Positions 32,520 to 43,228 of a DNA stretch of 64,000 nt are shown in pieces. Source of the stretch: Harmothoe impar (lineage: Eukaryota; Annelida; Polychaeta; Phyllodocida; Polynoidae); NCBI GenBank assembly GCA_947462335.1, contig OX381710.1:66149303-66213302 (forward strand). The letters are read 5' to 3'. Each line of letters begins with the position of its first letter. Position 1 is the stretch's first letter. The notes under the pieces were generated by a model. The model searched no databases. It was not told the origin of the DNA and saw only the letters and a program-made list of their open reading frames with translations. The translations under genes and the position numbers were made by a program.

Positions 32520-33090
32520 TGCATGTATACGGTACTGAAGTAGCAGACCCTGGAGAGCCACTAGAGATAACATATAACTACTGCGTATAACCCGGACAGG
32601 TTGTGGACATGGCATAATCCTCTATGGACATGAAGCACGGCTTGGATAGCGTAGAGGGGTGCTCTGACGGGTGAGATAATACCACAACACTGACAACACC
32701 AGCACTATGATTCCCCCACTAATTTGAAGCAGATTATACTGCTTGAGTGGGTACAGCTTCTTGCTGTTTTGCCGTGCACCATGGAGAGGGTGTTTCCCGT
32801 CCCCTGGCCCCTGTCCCTCACACAATAGGCTCTGATTACCTCCCCATGCACATCATCCACCCTCACAGCTAAGCATTACGGTGCCCTTTTTGCACCAATC
32901 AGAGGTGTCTGTCCAGAAGTGCTTTGAGACCTTATGACGTAAGGCTTCTTTGGCTGAGGTCAAGTTGACATTCATATCGGCGACAACACACAGGATATTG
33001 TATAGACGTTGTTTAGACGGGAATGGTACCAAGAAAATCAAACGTGTAAATTCGCTATTATAATGTATATCGTTAAAGGAGGCTAATCCC
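32520..33090. other. No confident gene
   Basis: The minus-strand frame 32853-33128 (91 codons, starting MLVFLQTRK) is of mixed composition. It begins inside the neighbouring MITE, and I recognise no domain or splice context. Confidence 0.35.
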
Positions 33091-33234
33091 GCGATGCCAC
33101 TTTTCCGGGTTTGTAAAAAAACTAACATTTTTTTCTCCCCTGGAGATTTCCAAATTAGATACGATTTAAGTTTTTATACGAAATTGACCGAAATCATAAA
33201 ACTTCCTACCTTTTGGTAATACGATATCTCTGAG
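33091..33234. mobile_element. TTCCTAC-rich MITE family, copy 3 (diverged)
   Basis: GCGATGCCACTTTTCCGGG at the left, ACTTCCTACCTTTTGGTAA near the right, and a terminal GATATCTCTG. Central text is diverged. Confidence 0.5.
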
Positions 33235-33397
33235 CCATATTAAATATATTCAAAAAGATGTATACTAATGGGCCGGAGAGGAGGGAGCGGGAGGTGTCAG
33301 ACAACTGGGACATTAGTGGTAGTAAGGTCACGGAGCAGCAGGAATAGTCGTGCGGATGTCGCCGTCACTAACCGGCCTACAGGGACTGGAGGCAGGA

Positions 33398-33430
33398 GTG
33401 TGTGTGTGTGTGTGTGTGGGGGGGGGGGGG
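33398..33430. repeat. Compound microsatellite (GT)nG(n)
   Basis: About ten GT repeats run directly into about thirteen G. Confidence 0.9.
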
Positions 33431-34890
33431 GCAGGAGGAGAGTTCTTTGTTGTCACCCAGCCCCCCATTACTACAAGCACCGGGCCGGGCTGATGGTGCC
33501 GCCTCACGGCAAGATGTGCTGCTCCCCTTGGAGCACGGGGAGGGGTTGGGATTCAATGGGAAGGGGGGAGGGGGGTTGTCAGGGAAATGCCCTGAAACCC
33601 ATTGTTGGTGTCCCCGTGAGGACACCAGAGGGGTGGGGGGGGGGGGGTCGGAGATAATACAAGGTTACTGGTATAATTAACGGAGAAAGGAAGCAGAAAT
33701 AGAGAGTATAATTGTATGAAGTAGATCTATGCGAATTTGAAAGGATGGTAGGGGGTGATAAACTTACTAGAAAGTATAAAAGGTAGAAGGTGGGAAGTGA
33801 GGATGAAGCCTGCAATGGCCTTTATAGAGGAGATGGGTGTTTTAGGGTTAGAGGAGTGGGATCTAACCGGCCTGCTTGGACCCAGCAGGTGAGTGGTAAG
33901 CCACACCTGGTGCCAACACATACATCTACCGTGACCAGAACACCACCAGATTGGTGCCAGTAAATTGGTGCTATCACCAAGCACCACCCTCACCATATGG
34001 TTTATAGGGAAAATAAAGGTACATAAAGATGAAGGAGAATCTGAATTTTATAATTAGCGGCCTCATATTTATGGGCCATTCTACTTCTTGGAATTTACAA
34101 AGACGTGGATGGGAGTACTTAACTTTTAGGAAATTAAAGTGTAAAAAAAAGAAAACTGCAATATTCCTGACATATGATTTAATAGTACTATTTCACGATA
34201 TGTCATACATTGAACATGTCAATTTTACTTAAGCTCCCCCACGAGGTATGTCTTTATTGATTGAGAGAGACATGAATCTCAATTTAATAGCTCTCCCAGA
34301 GGCAATCAAACTGCATTAATCTGGTGGAGTTTATGGCGTCTGGAGTGTTTATCAAGACTGGTTCCTCGTCTCATATTGGCACAGTGGGCCAGTGTAAGCA
34401 CTTCCTCCCCCGGGACCCTCCCACTCACAAAAGGCCCTACCCCCCCCCCCCCCCCCCACGCCCCGATATTTGGTGACGTCAGCACTGCTGCCACCTAGCG
34501 GGGGCGGAGGGGGTGACAGGGGTGGGCGATAATATGAGAATTAGAGGGGAGTGGGCGATAATAGAAGAGGTTAGGTGCTGTGAGAAAAGCACCCACCCTA
34601 CTACCAACCACACACAGGCCACCTCTAATTCACAAACCTACTATATCATCCCGTTCTGCTGCATTAGACTATAGTGCTACATACATACATACATAGTACT
34701 ACAGCCCCCATGGTATCTAGGTTTGTGTACACTGTCTATTCTCATGTATAATTTCCCAATGGACTTAGGGAACTGTAGTGCTATAGGGAAGTAACAGGGA
34801 AAGGAACTACCATCACTGGTTCCTGTGACTAGAGGACCTCACTGCTGGTGCTCACAGAGTGAGGTACAAGTCAGCAGGAACCAGCAGCCT
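33431..34890. other. No gene seen
   Basis: G- and C-runs near 33637-33648 and 34440-34458, and a CATA microsatellite near 34680-34696 flanked by the inverse pair CTATAGTGCTAC / GTAGTACTACAG. No domain in the frames at 33268-33657 or 33402-33680, which run through the compound tract. Confidence 0.4.
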
Positions 34891-34894
34891 TTAC

Positions 34895-34985
34895 ATGGGG
34901 GACGGGGGACAAGATGGCGGCCTGCACATGGGGGACAATATGGCAGCCTGCATATGAGGAACAAGATGGCGACCTGCACAGAGAG
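34895..34985. repeat. GGGGGACAAGATGGCGGCC minisatellite, 3 copies
   Basis: Three units of about 28-33 bp: ATGGGGGACGGGGGACAAG plus ATGGCGGCCTGCAC, then GGGGGACAATATGGCAGCC, then GAGGAACAAGATGGCGACC. The CAAGATGGCGGCC core (34910-34922) equals the YY1 consensus. Confidence 0.7.
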
Positions 34986-35457
34986 TAGGCAGGTAGAGCT
35001 GTATAGCTGAGGCTTTGTACTCTATTTGTGGTATGAAGGTACTGGACACACAGTGCTGTACAGAGGCAGTTAGAGGTATGTGAGTTTATACTCAGCCTCC
35101 TGGCCAGCTGCCAGCCTCGGTGCATGCTGTGTGTCCCTATGTTCTACATACTGCCTTCCTATATAGGGGTCAAGCTTATTGCCCAGTGGGCGCAGCCATT
35201 ACTTGATCTGGCACTGGCTCAGCTGTCACAATGGGTACCACTTGTACAGTAAGAATTCCGCAGTAAGTGGACGGAATTATTTCATTGGTCTAAACTACAT
35301 TCCGCTAGTGGCCCATATACGATGTGCTATAGCTGATCTGTAAACAGAGAGGTCAACAACAATATTACCTGCCATATATACACCGGGAGACTTTGTCTAG
35401 ATCGCAGGTGTCTCATAGTAACTTAAACATTTGAGAACCGGATAGTGACTCAATACA

Positions 35458-35527
35458 TTGTAGCATTCATACATTATGACGACAAAGGACACAGCTCATT
35501 AAAGCGCTATGCTGCCCTCAAAGGGCT
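35458..35527. mobile_element. TTAA-family MITE, right-end fragment
   Basis: GTAGCATTCATACATTATGA, CGACAAAGGACACAGC, CATTAAAGCGCTATGCTGCC and the terminal CTCAAAGGG followed by CTAG. Confidence 0.5.
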
Positions 35528-35884
35528 AGTGTTGTAATAAAGAGGTGAGAAGCACTCCTTTTACCCCGACATTGGTCTACATATATCCAAGATTGGTATC
35601 TGGTTACAAGCTAATACAGAAGATATATGTATTATATATAGACCCATGTACATATAGAGAGAGCTTTACTCTGAATGGGGGTTTTGTAACCACACCATGG
35701 TACGCTAGAAGGAGGCAAAGTTCACAAGGAGCCTATACTGTTAGAAATAAATGTAGCTTAGCAGTAGCATCTACTGTATTTTTACAGTATATACTACAGT
35801 ATTATTGTACATGGGCAATAGAATCTAATATTGGTTTAAAGTTTAAACTTATTTTGGGGTTCACTATTTACAATGTACACTCCC

Positions 35885-36047
35885 AGAGATGTCACTTTTC
35901 CTACTTTTGCAGGAATTCCTGCTCTTTTGCTCGAATTGAGGTAGTGAATTATGTTAAATTCCTACAGAAAATTACCCAACATAGTCAGATTTCCTACTGT
36001 TTGTTGACGACTAAGTGGCTTTTTGTTGACGACTAAGGGGCATCTCT
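35885..36047. mobile_element. TTCCTAC-rich MITE family, reference copy
   Basis: The termini AGAGATGTCACTTTTCCTAC and TAAGGGGCATCTCT are partly inverse (AGAGATGYCAC / GGGGCATCTCT). Interior: TTGCAGGAATTCCTGC, AAATTCCTACAGAAAATTA, GATTTCCTACTGTTTGTTGA and a doubled TTGTTGACGACTAAG. The length is 163 bp and there is no coding frame. Five copies are seen in the window. Confidence 0.7.
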
Positions 36048-36232
36048 GAAATTTCCACGTCGTTTGTGTGAATATTTCCTAATAATTATCCTATCTAGCC
36101 AAGTATGACAAATACGACCCAATTAGTGAGGCGTGACGTGGTGGATTCAGGTCGTGCTTTATGTAAATTACAAGATACAATTACCTGTTGTGGAACCCGG
36201 TAATTTACAGGGGACGAGTTGAGTGTGGTTAA

Positions 36233-36463
36233 CACTTTAATGGCGGCATGATGCAGTAATGCATCTTCATGATGCACTAATGCAGCCCTGGCGAGTAACA
36301 CGCCAGTACTGCATTCAAGCATCATACCGACGTCACAGGGTTGAGACATACCCTAAGGGTCGGCATGATGTACCGATGTAGCCCCGTGAGTTTCTCACTG
36401 GGACTGCATCGGTTCATCATGCCGACAAATGTCAACTTTTACTGACATGTTGTCCTTAACGGG
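36233..36463. mobile_element. TTAA-family multi-hairpin MITE, well preserved
   Basis: TTAA (36229-36232) then CACTTTAATGGCGGCATGAT; the right end GTTGTCCTTAACGGG is followed by TTAT. Stems: GCATGATGCAGTAATGCATC, GCCCTGGCGAGTAACACGCC, CATACCGACG...AAGGGTCGGCATG and CGGTTCATCATGCCGAC. Confidence 0.75.
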
Positions 36464-36599
36464 TTATTGAGCATGGTGCTGCGCCTGTGTAACTAACTCA
36501 ATACCCTCCCTGTGTGTTACGGTTATAATGACGACTACATAATGTAAACTCTATAGTCTGCCCACTGCGGTTACACAGATTGATATAACACTCTTATTA

Positions 36600-36966
36600 G
36601 GCCTAGAAAAATTCAGGGGCGTGGCAAGCAGTTTCAGAGGGGGGGGGGCTGAGTGGTATTTTGACCTTTTTTGACCCCTTTTTACTTGACCTTTTTGGTT
36701 TGACATTTTTTGGGGTCGGTCAAAAGTCGGGGGGGGGGGGCTGGAAAAATGGTCGTGTTCAGGCAACATAGCTCAAAACAAATAGATTCTGTAGGTCGAT
36801 TTTTCCCCCTTACCTATTCTTTTTAATGGTTAGGAGAGAAAATGTCCCCCTCTGGTCTTTTCAACCCCAAATTTCTTTTAATAAAAATGGTTAGGAGAGA
36901 AAATGTCCCCCTCTGGTCTTTTCAACCCCAAATTTCTTTTAATAAAAAATGTATTCTAGTAGTAAA
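36600..36966. mobile_element. Diverged TTCAGG-type element fragment with 71-bp tandem duplication
   Basis: GGTCGTGTTCAGGCAACATA and TGTAGGTCGATTTTTCC match the element at 50176-50467. A 71-bp unit (AATGGTTAGGAGAGAAAATG ... AACCCCAAATTTC) starts at 36825 and again at 36896, nearly identical. The upstream G-runs and TTGACCTTTTTT text (36630-36740) are low complexity. Confidence 0.6.
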
Positions 36967-37071
36967 ATTCCTGAAATAGTTTTTGTGTCTTGGAAAGGAT
37001 TACGAAGTAGGTCACGTTACGTGTGAACGTTCCCTAATGTCTAACAGTGTAAATGATGTACATAGATTGGG

Positions 37072-37100
37072 TGTGGGTGTGTGTGGTTGGGGGGGGGGGG
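37072..37100. repeat. Compound microsatellite (GT)nG(n)
   Basis: GGGTGTGTGTGGTTGG then a run of about 11 G. A second like it lies at 37842-37879 (GGGTGTGGGTGTGTG then about 18 G). Confidence 0.75.
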
Positions 37101-37109
37101 TTAGTGCCT

Positions 37110-38070
37110 GGGAGGCTGTGACGTACGCGGCCCTCAACACGTCATCGTGCACACGTCACCGTCAGTGAGACCTTACCCCTCAGTCACCACCTCGCCAAAC
37201 AACAACACACAGGCCTACTTCTTCACCCACCCTCCTCCCCCAACACTGTACCATACCTACATGGCTACTGCTTTGGTGGAGGGTCTTCAGATAATCCAAG
37301 ATCTGCATTACAAATGTCAATGCACAATGTATTCCTGTGTCATAAATGATCTGGGGTGTCATTCGAATAAAGCGGATGAAAATCACAGACAAATATTTAA
37401 TGACATCCTTATTAGCCTAAGAAGTTATCCTGTCTTCCAGTACTCGTCATGGTATAGTCGGGAGTATAGTTCTGCCCCTTGGACTAAGGGTGGGTGGGTG
37501 GGTGGGGGGGGGGGGCTACTTTGGTGCACTTTGCCCCTATTTGCCCCCTTTGCCAACAGTAGATACGATGACTGATGTAAAACCTCCCGTGGGAGATATC
37601 CACAGCCACCTACTACTATAGTGCATAGGGAAAACAAGAGGCAGAAAAGAAAAAAGGAATTACAAAACAGGAATACAAGTTCCCTTCAAACCAAAGTGGA
37701 GCATTAGATGCCCAAGGCATACAGGGTGGGATGAATTTGGCATCAATACGTCGCATTACCATAGCTTCTCCAAAACCGTCCAACAGTCGGGGGTGGTTGG
37801 GCTGTATTATAGCCTTGGGCAGTATCCAACTGTGGCTGTATGTGGGTGTGGGTGTGGGTGTGTGGGGGGGGGGGGGGGGTAAGTGTCAGCGTATAATGTA
37901 TGGTTAATTAACGAGCTACAGTGTCACTATGTCAGTGTGTCGAAGGTTGCCAACGTTTAGACTGTAGGGTCGGGGTTATAGACGTAGAACCAGAAGTAAG
38001 GTTAAATGTGAGGCTATATCACTGGTGTGGGGCTACAGGGTCAGAGTAGAGGTGCACATAGGACCAGGGA
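37110..38070. other. No confident gene
   Basis: The plus-strand frame 37147-37575 (142 codons) is the longest gap-free frame in this part. It has no initiating context, runs through GGGTGGGTGGGTGGGG text, and contains no motif I recognise. No splice-flanked segment stands out. Confidence 0.35.
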
Positions 38071-38077
38071 TCATTAA

Positions 38078-38215
38078 CTCTTAAAGGACGATATCATGCA
38101 TTAATTCACCATGCCCTTGGTCGTCATGGTGCATGAATGCAGCCCTGGCGAGTAACTCGACAGTGCTGCATTATGCATTGGTGCATCATGTCGACAGATG
38201 TCCATCCTCAAAGAG
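38078..38215. mobile_element. Short TTAA-family MITE with clean target duplication
   Basis: 138-bp version. TTAA (38074-38077), then CTCTTAAAGGACGATATCAT; the right end ATCCTCAAAGAG is followed by TTAA (38216-38219). It has one large hairpin only: ATGGTGCATGAATGCAGCCC, TGGCGAGTAACTCGACAG, GCATTGGTGCATCATG. This shows the family can move or survive with a single stem. Confidence 0.75.
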
Positions 38216-38229
38216 TTAATATGGTCTGA

Positions 38230-39870
38230 AATAGCAAACGTACTGGTGGTATTGTTGGGACAAATGATGTAGGGGAAACTCAACCAAATGACATCTACAT
38301 TGTACTGATATTTAAGTCAATCCTCTTAAAGGCCCAGTGCCCCTATATATAGCGCTGAGTACCTGTCCCGACTCCACTCCGACTGCCGCTGGAGGGGTAC
38401 CGAGACCTGCGGGTTTAAGTTTGGGGAGGTTTGTTTGACAAGCTGACAAGGACGTACACGTCCAGTGTGCATTCAGCAGTATTCAGTATAAAGTGCAGAA
38501 TTTTGTTACCCTGTCAAATTCACATGATCCATCATCCCTCCCCTAACTTAACAAGGCTACACTACAGCCTGTTCCCTAGACTTGCTCAAGAGGCTATGTT
38601 TATGTAAATATTTATTGAAAAGTGCAATACATTTACATATAAGGCATTCTCACTTTTGCTGTCGGGGTAGCAAGATGTGGACATTTTTTATATATTTCTG
38701 AAGACTTCGAAGAATAGTACGGTTCATTGTAAATAAAATAAACTGTTGTATGTTATGTTCTCACCAGTTATCATTATAGGAACATCCAATATTAAACGCT
38801 CAAATATATACAGTATGTGGCTTCAAAAGTTACATGAAAAGGGCAAACCAAAGTCGTCCCCATATGACTAGAGGAGGTGATCCGTCACAATCACATGCAG
38901 AATGCTAATAACAAACCACAGCCGATAACAACAACCACGGCCCGACATACGTCAATGTTTACTGAGGACTCAGCCCCTCACGTCCCCCTGCTCCTGTCAG
39001 TTAGATATAGGGCGATAACAGGTCGCCTGCAGCGCCATACTGCCAGTAGCAGCGGCAGGGGCGGGAACTACAGTCCAGCTACTGTCATTGCTGGTTCCCA
39101 TACCCATTGGCGGATACAGGGGGGTGGCCCAACGGGCCTTGCCCCCCCCCCCCCCCCCAAAAAAAAAAAAAAGAGGAAAATATTCTGTCCTAAAATGTGT
39201 GAGAATGCATCATTTCAAATCTAGACCATCAGCATTTTCTTGGGGGACATGCCCCCCAAATTCCCTTTGTATGGCTCCTGCAACTCGCTCACGGGAAACA
39301 GTTATTCCAGATTGGCCAAGTTTGCCCCCCCCCCCGTCTAGACAATCCTGGATCCGCCACTGCGACATATCCATTACAGCTACTCAAACATTTGAGCTGT
39401 TAGTCTGCAGATACCAGGGGTGTCCACCGGGGGGACAAAATGGCGGCCTCCATGTACCGGGGTATAAAGTCCCTATATATATTGACCTGTTTCAGTACAT
39501 ATGGTAGCAGCTGCCCCCCCCCCCCCCCCCCCCCCACACACACACATGACTACCGTGAACCTGTTCATATTCTATCAGATAAGCCGCACATTGTACCTTC
39601 AACTTTGTCCCCAGCAGACACTATCAGACCCTGACTCTAAGTATCACCTCTCCACAGCCTTTACTGTTTTGGACCTATGATTTAGAGCTGCGATATGAAT
39701 CTAGCTACAGAGTATGTCTGCTGCTACTTAGATTTATGAACTAAATATGTTCTACTTGACATTGTACATGATACGACAGGCGTGCAGATTTACTGATTTC
39801 CCATACACAACAGGCTGACATGTTGTGTGAATGTGCCCAGATGGTGGGTGGTAATGGTGACGGTGTGAGG
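38230..39870. other. No confident gene; short repeats
   Basis: Contains the dispersed GCGCTGAGTACCTGTC segment (38345-38415), a C-run plus A-run pair (39138-39172) and the compound C(n)(AC)n tract at 39513-39546. GGGGACAAAATGGCGGCC lies near 39431-39448. Frames at 38877-39224 and 39088-39507 run through the homopolymers and are not credible. Confidence 0.4.
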
Positions 39871-39877
39871 ATATTAG

Positions 39878-39966
39878 CCCTCTCAGGGCTGCACAATGCT
39901 TTGATACATTAAAGCATCATGTCGCCAAGCCAAAGGATGTGAACGCACTGTCCAGCATTTAAAGGG
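39878..39966. mobile_element. Short TTAA-family MITE, target TTAG
   Basis: TTAG (39874-39877) then CCCTCTCAGGGCTGCACAAT; the right end GCATTTAAAGGG is followed by TTAG (39967-39970). Identical TTAG on both sides is consistent with a variant 4-bp target duplication. Confidence 0.65.
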
Positions 39967-40039
39967 TTAGATATGCCCCCCCCCCTCTGTTCACCAGCCA
40001 CTTCATAATATAAACTACCACATTGTAGTAGAGCAGGAA

Positions 40040-40287
40040 GTTTGAGTTTAATAAATCTTTATTGGCTCAAAGTACATAATAAATATTCAAAAATAGCCAA
40101 ATGGAGATGGCGACTGACCGCCATGTTAGCTAAGGTCCGGTCTACCTGTCCTGTCGGTAAACGATTGTATGGCGATGCCACCTTCTTCTGTTTCTGACCG
40201 CCTTATGTCACCTGCAGGCCGGATAAAGACACAGCTAACCGACATTGTATCTACCACGTTCTCCTTATATATACTGCTGTTCTCTGT
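40040..40287. other. No gene seen
   Basis: An AATAAATCTTTATTGGC-type A/T-rich stretch (about 40048-40095), then plain sequence. Confidence 0.35.
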
Positions 40288-40660
40288 GTTGGCCGCCATC
40301 TTGTTCCCCTGTACCCGGCCGCCATATTAAATAAACCGCCATGAGGTACATCACAAAAAGAAATCGTGTTCCCCTGTACCAAGCCGCCATCTTGTCCCCT
40401 GTACCAGGCCTCCAGTTTGTCCCCTGTAACAGGCCGCCATCTTGTCCCCCTGTACCAGACCACTCCTTATATACTGCTGTAGCAGCTCTGTCTGTGTAGG
40501 CCGCCATCTTGTCCCCTTGTGCTGTAGCAGCTCTGTCTGTGTAGGCCGCCATCTTGTCCCCTGTACCAGGCCACTCCTTATATACTGCTGTAGCAGCTCT
40601 GTCTGTGTAGGCCGCCATCTTGTCCCCCTGTATCCGGCCGCCATTTTGTACCAGGCCGCC
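40288..40660. repeat. GGCCGCCATCTTGTCCCC minisatellite
   Basis: Irregular tandem array of 45-105-bp units. Each carries GGCCGCCATCTTGTCCCC (starts near 40291, 40382, 40432, 40499, 40544, 40610, with a variant near 40635) followed by CTGTACCAGG. Three units add CTCCTTATATACTGCTGTAG and CAGCTCTGTCTGTGTAGG. On the minus strand the core is CAAGATGGCGGCC, the YY1 consensus. The minus frames 40251-40463, 40265-40618 and 40351-40644 (repeating DKMAAYTDRAATA) are this array translated; repeat identity at DNA level makes them poor genes. Confidence 0.85.
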
Positions 40661-41030
40661 GTAGCCGACCCGTGATGCCCCTATAGGGGGGCCAGCCTTC
40701 TCTATAGGGTGTAAGTAAGACTGATAGCGATCTCAGCCCGGAGCCGTTCAGCTCCTCACGGCACATGAAAGCCAAGGGTAGAAAGGGAAATGAAAGATTA
40801 GGTAGATGGAGAAATGGGACGTCAGGACATCCACTGTGAAGTGTCCGTCTGTGGGGGGTTGTACATTAGAGGCCACATAATGCAGACAGAAATAGTACAG
40901 TGGGTGCAGTGAGACGTGATCATACCGTATGATAACATTGTAAGTTCAGAGACGGTAGGACAGTAGGCCACATGGTTACTGCTATAGGTGGGAATGGAGA
41001 TGGAGCCTGTACTGGTAATGTCTGGGTTAA

Positions 41031-41134
41031 CCCTCTAAGGGCCACATAGTGCTTTAGTTCATCAGCCCTATCTGCTTCACTGCTCCTGCCATAAATGGCA
41101 GGAGCAGTGAAGCATATGGCAGCCCTTTGGCCAT
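41031..41134. mobile_element. TTAA-family MITE with a perfect 18-bp-arm hairpin
   Basis: TTAA (41027-41030) then CCCTCTAAGGGCCACATAGT. Inside, GCTTCACTGCTCCTGCCA (41074-41091), loop TAAA, and its perfect inverse ending 41113. TTAA occurs again at 41135-41138. The right terminus is not a clear inverse of the left. Confidence 0.55.
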
Positions 41135-41184
41135 ATTAATTCCCAAACATAGTAATGCTGTGGAGAAGGGCAGTGGTGTTCTTG

Positions 41185-41329
41185 CAGGATGTCACCTTTC
41201 CTACTTTTGGCAAGGACCCCTACTTTTTGGCTGGAATTTCTGTATTGAATTCATTACATGAATTTCCTACAGAAAATTGCCAAAATGTCAAGCTTTCCTC
41301 CAGGTTGTTGACGGTGGCGTGGCATCCTC
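41185..41329. mobile_element. TTCCTAC-rich MITE family, copy 5
   Basis: CAGGATGTCACCTTTCCTAC at the left and GTGGCGTGGCATCCTC at the right; the ends are partly inverse (AGGATGTCAC / GTGGCATCCT). Interior CCTACTTTTTGGCTGGAATT and AATTTCCTACAGAAAATTGC match copies at 23957 and 35885. The plus frame 41155-41484 runs through it. Confidence 0.7.
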
Positions 41330-41521
41330 TTGTAACCCCTGCCATCCCCTTCCTCCTGTGGGGGAGGCGTTATCCCATTAAGGAGGCCCCAGCTGCCAGC
41401 TGCTGCTCCTGTAGCAGTCTATTATTAACGCCACATAACAACTCCTCCTGCAGGCCGCCCCAGTGTCCTCCTCCACGGTGCTAACCCTGCAATGGCCACA
41501 GAGTGATTTAACCCTTTAAGG

Positions 41522-41849
41522 ACAGCATAATGTCATAAATGCCTTGGTCGTTATGATGCACGGATACAGCTTTGTCGAGTAACTCGCCAGGGTTGCCTTC
41601 ACGCATTATGACAACCCTACAGGTTTGATATACTCCCAAAGGGTCGGCACGATGCACCGATGTAGTAGCGGCGAGTTACTCACTGGGGCTGCATTGGTGC
41701 ATCATGACGACAGGCTGCTTTTATGTATCATGATGACTCTAAGGAGTTGATGCATTCCTGAATGCAGCCCTGGATAGAAGACCCACCAGTGCTGCATTCA
41801 TGGATCAGGACACATAACACATCAAAACACTAGGCGGCCCTTACATGAC
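41522..41849. mobile_element. TTAA-family MITE, long copy
   Basis: TTAA (41518-41521) then CCCTTTAAGGACAGCATAAT. It contains four stem units, including GTCGAGTAACTCGCCAGGG, GGGTCGGCACGATGCACCGA, GGCTGCATTGGTGCATCATG and a further CAGCCCTGGATAG / CACCAGTGCTGCA stem. It ends GGCGGCCCTTACATGAC. At about 330 bp it is longer than the reference by one extra hairpin, suggesting internal stem duplication. Confidence 0.6.
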
Positions 41850-42640
41850 TAAATCACTTCCACCAGCAATTAGCTCTGGAGAGGGGTATGTTGACAGAAT
41901 GATGACAGTCCCACCTCCACGCTTTAATATCTAATCCTGATGTGAAAAGCATCACCGTGTGGCCTACATGAGGCCGCCATACCGGGACGGCTGAGGAATG
42001 GCAATGTAATATCCCAAATGTATCCCTAAATGAATGCTGAACCTTGTCGGAGACTTAGGCCATATCAGAGACATCCTGATGTGGCTATACATTAGGTCTA
42101 TGGCTGTCATGGCTCTACCTTAATATGGGGGGGGGGGGGTGGAGTAGGGTGGGCGTGTAATGTACCATTTGTAGATGGTCGCTAATATAAGGTATACTCT
42201 CCCATACACGTCTGGTATGCCACCACAACAGGCATGTAATAAGGGGTAATGTCCCCTGGTGGGGACCAGACTGGCTACCGTTAACAACAGCAATAGGGGC
42301 GTAACAGGTTAGCCACAGCGCCGACATGATGCTTCCACACTGGTAGCATAATGGAGAACTGTAGTACATGGACTACTAATATGCTTGGCTTAAGCTGGTC
42401 ATTCGGATTGTTTCAAATGTATCACTGATATAGAAACTGAAGGTACCCTGGGAAGGTGCCGGAACTACTTCCTGGAATAGACATTGTGTTAGCACAATTA
42501 TGTAACAGAACAGGTCCAGATATACTCTCATTGTCACAAATAGGGTTCAGATTACCTTCTATTCACATCAACATGGCGGCTCATATAGCAGAGCTTACAT
42601 TCCAGGCAGAAAGCAGTTCTCAGGAGATTAACGCCAGGAG
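41850..42640. other. No gene seen
   Basis: A G-run near 42127-42139. The frame 42456-42806 extends into the YY1-like tandem and has no recognised domain. Confidence 0.35.
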
Positions 42641-42725
42641 GTGGGAACTGGCTCAGTGGGGGGACAAGATGGCGGCCAGGATTTTGAAACCGGCACAATG
42701 GGGGGACAAGATGGCGGCCTACAGT
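42640..42725. repeat. GGGGGGACAAGATGGCGGCC, two tandem units
   Basis: CTCAGTGGGGGGACAAGATG/GCGGCC (core 42665-42677) and CACAATGGGGGGACAAGATG/GCGGCC (core 42707-42719), a 42-bp period. Same core as the arrays at 34895 and 40288. Confidence 0.75.
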
Positions 42726-43031
42726 CTAGTACAGAGGGCGACATGTAGGCCCGGTATATGTAGTCCCAGGGTGGAGTTTGATCATGCTAAGCGGCGTGCA
42801 CGTTAACTATGCAGACCTGCAGGTAGCGGCATGGCGGTTTACACGCTGCAGGGGTGTCTTTTGTCTTGGAGGACATTTGTCTTGGAGGCCGGGGGCGGGA
42901 GGACTGGTTAAACATTGATGCATGCCTGACGTGCTGACAGCGCCCACCGTGTAGCCATCCCTCACCCTGAGACGAATTACTGCTACTACCCCCTAAACAT
43001 CACCCCCCCCCCCCGCCACCACCCCGCCCTA

Positions 43032-43228
43032 GGGGAACGTTCACACATTACGTCAACGGTAAGAGATGCAGGGAGGGGAGGGGGTATATTAATGACAGAC
43101 ACAATACCCGGGATGTGCTATTATACTGGCCAAGTTGTGTTCGGAATAGATGGCAAAATAGTGACAAGGGGGTCAGAGGGTCGTAGAAAAGGTCCCAAAA
43201 TAGGTGAGGTCATTTGTGAACGTTCCCC
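43032..43228. mobile_element. MITE with GGGGAACGTTCACA ends
   Basis: GGGGAACGTTCACA (43032-43045) and the perfect inverse TGTGAACGTTCCCC (43215-43228) bound a 197-bp element; the next bases (CATTACGTCAA / TAGGTGAGGTCATT) are partly mirrored. Lone related ends are seen near 37014-37036 (GTGTGAACGTTCCCTAATG) and 27914. No coding frame. Confidence 0.75.

Noticed and set aside
33268..33657. Gly/Arg-rich 129-codon frame, like an RNA-binding protein
   Set aside because: The glycines come from the GT/G microsatellite and G-runs.
35545..36036. 163-codon plus-strand frame, the longest in the window
   Set aside because: Extends through the MITE at 35885 and contains no recognisable motif; likely chance in AT-rich DNA.
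37147..37575. 142-codon plus-strand frame
   Set aside because: Runs through G-run and GGGTGGGTGG text, no domain, no start or splice context.
40251..40644. Minus-strand frames with a repeated DKMAAYTDRAATA sequence, as if a repeat protein
   Set aside because: They translate a DNA-level minisatellite in several frames; there is no splice or promoter context.
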